A DNA stretch of 64,000 bases, taken from the NCBI GenBank assembly GCA_027622195.1, contig JAQBZO010000002.1, forward strand, positions 101,649-165,648. Direction: 5' to 3'. Position 1 is the stretch's first letter. The number at the start of each line of letters is the position of its first letter. Below are positions 61,567 through 64,000 of this stretch, one piece after another. A program made the translations under genes and the position numbers. The DNA comes from Planctomycetota bacterium (GTDB lineage Bacteria > Planctomycetota > Phycisphaerae > Phycisphaerales > SM1A02). The notes below the pieces were generated by a model. That model saw only the letters and a list, made by a program, of their open reading frames with translations. It did no database searches and had not been told where the DNA came from.

Positions 61567-62853
61567 TTACGCCGAACTGACTCCAACCACAGGTGCGAAG
61601 GCATCCCAGTTCGATGTCTTGTTCGCAGACGGGTCCGACCAGACGATGCACTCGGTGATCTGTTGTTCGTTCAAGAGTCCGATGATTCTCTCTGAGAATG
61701 CAGGAGTCGTGACGACACTCCCCGCTCCTTCTGACCTCTCTCCGACCAGTTCAATCCACGGCACCATCGACGAGGGGGAGCATCCTCCAAAGGAATGCAT
61801 CATCATTGAGAGCGACGATCGAGTGCTCGCGATGACTTTCGTTTCGGACGCTCGATCGAGCTCCGCATTGCCCGTTGTGGGCCTGTTGTAAAAAACAGGA
61901 GCTTGTATATCGCTTGCGCTGCGGTGGACATACTTCAACCACGGATTCCGAGAATCCACATCGAATCGTCCATCGACGCCGTCGAATGAGGTTGAAGTGC
62001 CGTAGTTCGACACTCCACAGTTCGGCCACGCCTCTTTGATCACACTACCCGCCGCAGCCTGCATCGCCGCACTTGCACCTGTGAAGAGAACCCCTTGATA
62101 CCAGCACGACCAATCACGGTTCACGGGATCGAACCAGTACTTGGTTTGATCAAAGGATGGACGATTCGCCGAAACCCAGATCGCTTCAATGGATTGATTG
62201 AATCCGAGAATCGGTTCACTCGTCCAGCGCGGATCGTTCTGCATCGCACGAAAAGCCCCGATCGCGCCAAGCGGCGATGTGACCACCTGCGGCCACTCTT
62301 CCGAGTCAAAGTGAAATCGACAAGGATCAGGTATCGGCTCTCCATTCGCCTGCCGCTCGCGCCACCGTTCAATGAACCGTGTCATCCAACGGCTACATGA
62401 GGTGACTCCAGTCGAGAACCATGGAGTCACCCACCACTCGAGTCCATCACTAGGCGTGACGCCGTCCTTCGGATGGAGAAACAACTTCGTCGTTCCTTCA
62501 ACAATCCACTTGGGACCCGTTGGACTACCGCCACCCATACCGAAACCCTGTAACAGAACACCGACTTCATTGGATTCGAGTTGGGCGCGCAGAATCGAGT
62601 CGCACACGGCATCGGCAGCGTCGAGCGGGTCCGATGTGTAGACGGCAATCCGAGTCAGTGGCTGGACGACCGAACTCCTCGAGAGCACACCGCTTGGAAC
62701 ATCCCAAGTCCAAACCCGCTTCAATGCAGACACGCGCGCTGGAACCGGTGGATCATCAGCGAAGCCACTCTCTGCAATCACCGGAATCGCACAGAGCGAA
62801 GCAAGGGACCGCAGCGCGTCCCTTCGATCGAAACTTCGTGGAGCGCCCTGCAT
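61567..62853 (-). CDS. Exported protein of unknown function in polysaccharide locus
   Basis: 428 residues. The N-terminus (RRDALRSLASLCAIPVIAESGF) resembles a twin-arginine signal, though the motif is short. The mature part has several tryptophan-rich segments (EWWVTPWFSTGVTSC, YWFDPVNRDWSCWYQG, DSRNPWLKYVH) and an acidic pair in HFDSEEWPQV, suggestive of a TIM-barrel-like glycosidase fold, but I cannot match a family. It shares the minus strand with the polymerase gene (3 bases) and the GT2 gene (9 bases), so it belongs to the same transcription unit. Confidence 0.7.
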   Translation of the reverse strand: MQGAPRSFDRRDALRSLASLCAIPVIAESGFADDPPVPARVSALKRVWTWDVPSGVLSRSSVVQPLTRIAVYTSDPLDAADAVCDSILRAQLESNEVGVLLQGFGMGGGSPTGPKWIVEGTTKLFLHPKDGVTPSDGLEWWVTPWFSTGVTSCSRWMTRFIERWRERQANGEPIPDPCRFHFDSEEWPQVVTSPLGAIGAFRAMQNDPRWTSEPILGFNQSIEAIWVSANRPSFDQTKYWFDPVNRDWSCWYQGVLFTGASAAMQAAAGSVIKEAWPNCGVSNYGTSTSFDGVDGRFDVDSRNPWLKYVHRSASDIQAPVFYNRPTTGNAELDRASETKVIASTRSSLSMMMHSFGGCSPSSMVPWIELVGERSEGAGSVVTTPAFSERIIGLLNEQQITECIVWSDPSANKTSNWDAFAPVVGVSSA

Positions 62854-62862
62854 GAAACAATC

Positions 62863-63726
62863 CTAGCAATCGCGTGGGAGAGAACGCGCAGTCAACTTCG
62901 CTTCTGTGATCTTGAGCCAGATTTGAAAAAAGTAGATTCCCTTCATGACTCCAAATGCGATGCCTGGAATGCCGTCGAGCGCGCCGCGTTTCCAGAGGAG
63001 CGAATAGACCGTGTACATCGGGCCTGTCCACCAGTGGGCGAGGCTGCGATATTTTCGGCGCTGCACTGAAGTGAAGTGCGCCCACGCCTCTTCAGTCTCT
63101 TGAAGTCGAAGCCACCGTGCTGATTCCCACGATGAATACTCATTGTGCCGCGCGATGTAGGCGCGAAGTCCCTTGTAATCGTTGTGTTCAATCTGCCGGC
63201 TCAGTTGGCCAATTGATCCGTTGAGCACTGGATGCTCGTGGACTTCCATGTCGAGGTTCGACCACTCCTTCTCGTCAATGCGTTCGTATTCACCTGCGCC
63301 CACACGAAAGAGTGCCAACTTCAACATAGGAGAACCGTGACGCAATTCTCGTCCAAGGAAATAGTTTGAATACTGAATCCAAAATCCCACATGACTCGTT
63401 GTGGGAAGAATCGCGCTCAGTTCATTCACAAACTCCAGAGGGATGTATTCATCGGCGTCGAGAAAGAGCACCCACGGTGTGGTGATGGCGTGATTCCTCA
63501 AGAACCAGTTGCGCTTTTTTGGGAAAGCACCATTCCAACGAAACTCCACGAAGTCGGCTCCTGCGGCTTTAGCGATTTCGGCGGTCTTGTCTGTGGATCC
63601 GCTGTCCACAATCACCACTCGCGCAAATCGAGAGAGCCGCTCGAGGCACTTGGGCAAATTGAGCTCTTCGTTTCGGACGGGAATGACCACGGTGACCGGA
63701 AGCGTCGACGAAGCGGGGGATGCCAT
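62863..63726 (-). CDS. GT2 family glycosyltransferase (LPS core/WaaE-like)
   Basis: 287 residues. GT-A fold: VTVVIPVRNEELNLPKCLER, VVIVDSGSTDKTAEIA and the metal-binding LFLDADEYIP motif are present, followed by GFWIQYSNYFLGRELRHG and HEHPVLNGSIGQL typical of the WaaE/LpsA-like branch. It would add a sugar to a lipid-linked or core glycan at the cytoplasmic face. The C-terminus has a hydrophobic patch (IPGIAFGVMKGIYFFQIWL) for membrane contact. It is the first gene of the minus-strand glycan unit that includes 61567 and the polymerase. Confidence 0.92.
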   Translation of the reverse strand: MASPASSTLPVTVVIPVRNEELNLPKCLERLSRFARVVIVDSGSTDKTAEIAKAAGADFVEFRWNGAFPKKRNWFLRNHAITTPWVLFLDADEYIPLEFVNELSAILPTTSHVGFWIQYSNYFLGRELRHGSPMLKLALFRVGAGEYERIDEKEWSNLDMEVHEHPVLNGSIGQLSRQIEHNDYKGLRAYIARHNEYSSWESARWLRLQETEEAWAHFTSVQRRKYRSLAHWWTGPMYTVYSLLWKRGALDGIPGIAFGVMKGIYFFQIWLKITEAKLTARSLPRDC

Positions 63727-63890
63727 ATTTGGTGGATAAGAGGCGATTTGGCTCGGGTTCGCAAGTCGCGCGAAAAACGGAAATATTTTCCACCTTCTAT
63801 TTGTCAGTTGTGATCTGAATCTGATCCTCTCTTGGTCTCAAGTTCAGAATGGGCGCTTCGTCGGGTCAATCCGAGAGCAAGTCCGCCGAC

Positions 63891-63918
63891 TTGAAACCCA
63901 TGCGAAGCGTCCTATAAC
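63891..63918 (+). promoter_or_regulatory. Candidate sigma-70 promoter of the right-edge gene
   Basis: TTGAAA (63891-63896) and TATAAC (63913-63918) are separated by 16 bases, a near-consensus housekeeping promoter. It lies in the 204-base gap (63727-63930) before the final gene; the rest of the gap shows nothing else I can name. A start near 63925 would leave only about six untranslated bases, placing the AAGGA (63919-63923) outside the transcript. Either the message is nearly leaderless, or the promoter is further upstream and AAGGA is used. Confidence 0.45.
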
Positions 63919-63930
63919 AAGGATCCTTCC

Positions 63931-64000
63931 ATGTCACGCTCAATCATCACCGCCACCGCATCCGCCCTCCTCGTTGCCTCGCTCTGCTTCTCAAACGCCG
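63931..64000 (+). CDS. Exported protein, 5' end only (truncated by window edge)
   Basis: The final 70 bases open with ATG and encode 23 residues of a signal peptide (SRSIITATASALLVASLCFSNA), cut off before any mature sequence. AAGGA (63919-63923) lies 7 bases upstream. The leader has the neutral N-region and alanine-rich core of a Sec signal. The product is exported; nothing more can be said. Confidence 0.6.
   Translation, partial: MSRSIITATASALLVASLCFSNA

Noticed and set aside
1..64000. tRNA, rRNA, CRISPR and insertion sequences
   Set aside because: No cloverleaf-like segment, regularly spaced repeat array, transposase or terminal inverted repeat was seen; the short intergenic spaces leave little room.

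Overview
The window looks like a chromosomal segment of a planctomycete, most likely class Phycisphaerae (inference). The support is family content: a large secreted PVC-type haem-binding cytochrome with a CxxCH site, a DUF1080-type lipoprotein, VIT/VWA and VWA membrane proteins, an FG-GAP protein ending in a dockerin-like Ca-loop pair, and a double-GTPase/GAP1 locus. Coding density is very high. No gap between genes exceeds 300 bases, many genes overlap by 1-8 bases (ATGA, GTGA, TAATG), and several convergent pairs overlap at their 3' ends. I see no rRNA, tRNA, CRISPR array or insertion sequence.

Layout. 0-4 kb: the 3' part of an ECF-type sigma factor overlapping a membrane-anchored VIT/VWA protein. 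4-7.3 kb: a six-gene minus-strand run (DUF1080 lipoprotein, metallo-beta-lactamase hydrolase, three small exported proteins, deoC). 7.3-11.5 kb: a beta-CASP nuclease, a STAS protein, and parB with a perfect parS palindrome 36 bases upstream, but no parA in the window, then a membrane protein. 11.6-23.7 kb: the most interesting region. It is a VWA membrane protein divergent from a tight eight-gene operon encoding a zinc-ribbon GTPase, a membrane-anchored GAP1-like protein, a secreted protein, a large single-pass protein, a GYF-like six-TM protein, a MotA/TolQ/ExbB-like channel subunit and two paralogous ExbD/MotB-like coiled-coil proteins. The order and coupling suggest one GTPase-controlled, ion-motive-force-driven envelope machine.

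23.7-38.7 kb: metabolism and housekeeping: EamA exporter, haem-binding cytochrome, signal peptidase I with a large insertion, PSP1/RicT-like protein, der, gpmI, YggS-type PLP protein, tmk and gmk (opposed and overlapping by 98 bases). 38.8-40.3 kb: an HTH-TPR regulator overlapping a tiny exported aromatic-rich peptide gene. 40.4-50.6 kb: lpdA, a phosphoesterase, yidC, an unusual mnmE, a dciA-like gene, an ABC ATPase, a TlpA-like protein and an MFS exporter. 50.6-64 kb: a GH29 fucosidase-like enzyme, a protein with an internal duplication, an FG-GAP/dockerin-like protein, and a polysaccharide locus containing an asparagine synthase fused to a Wzx-like flippase, a GT4, an O-antigen ligase/polymerase, a GT2 and an unknown exported protein. 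The window ends inside a new exported protein gene.

All domain calls come from reading translated sequence by eye. No database search was run.
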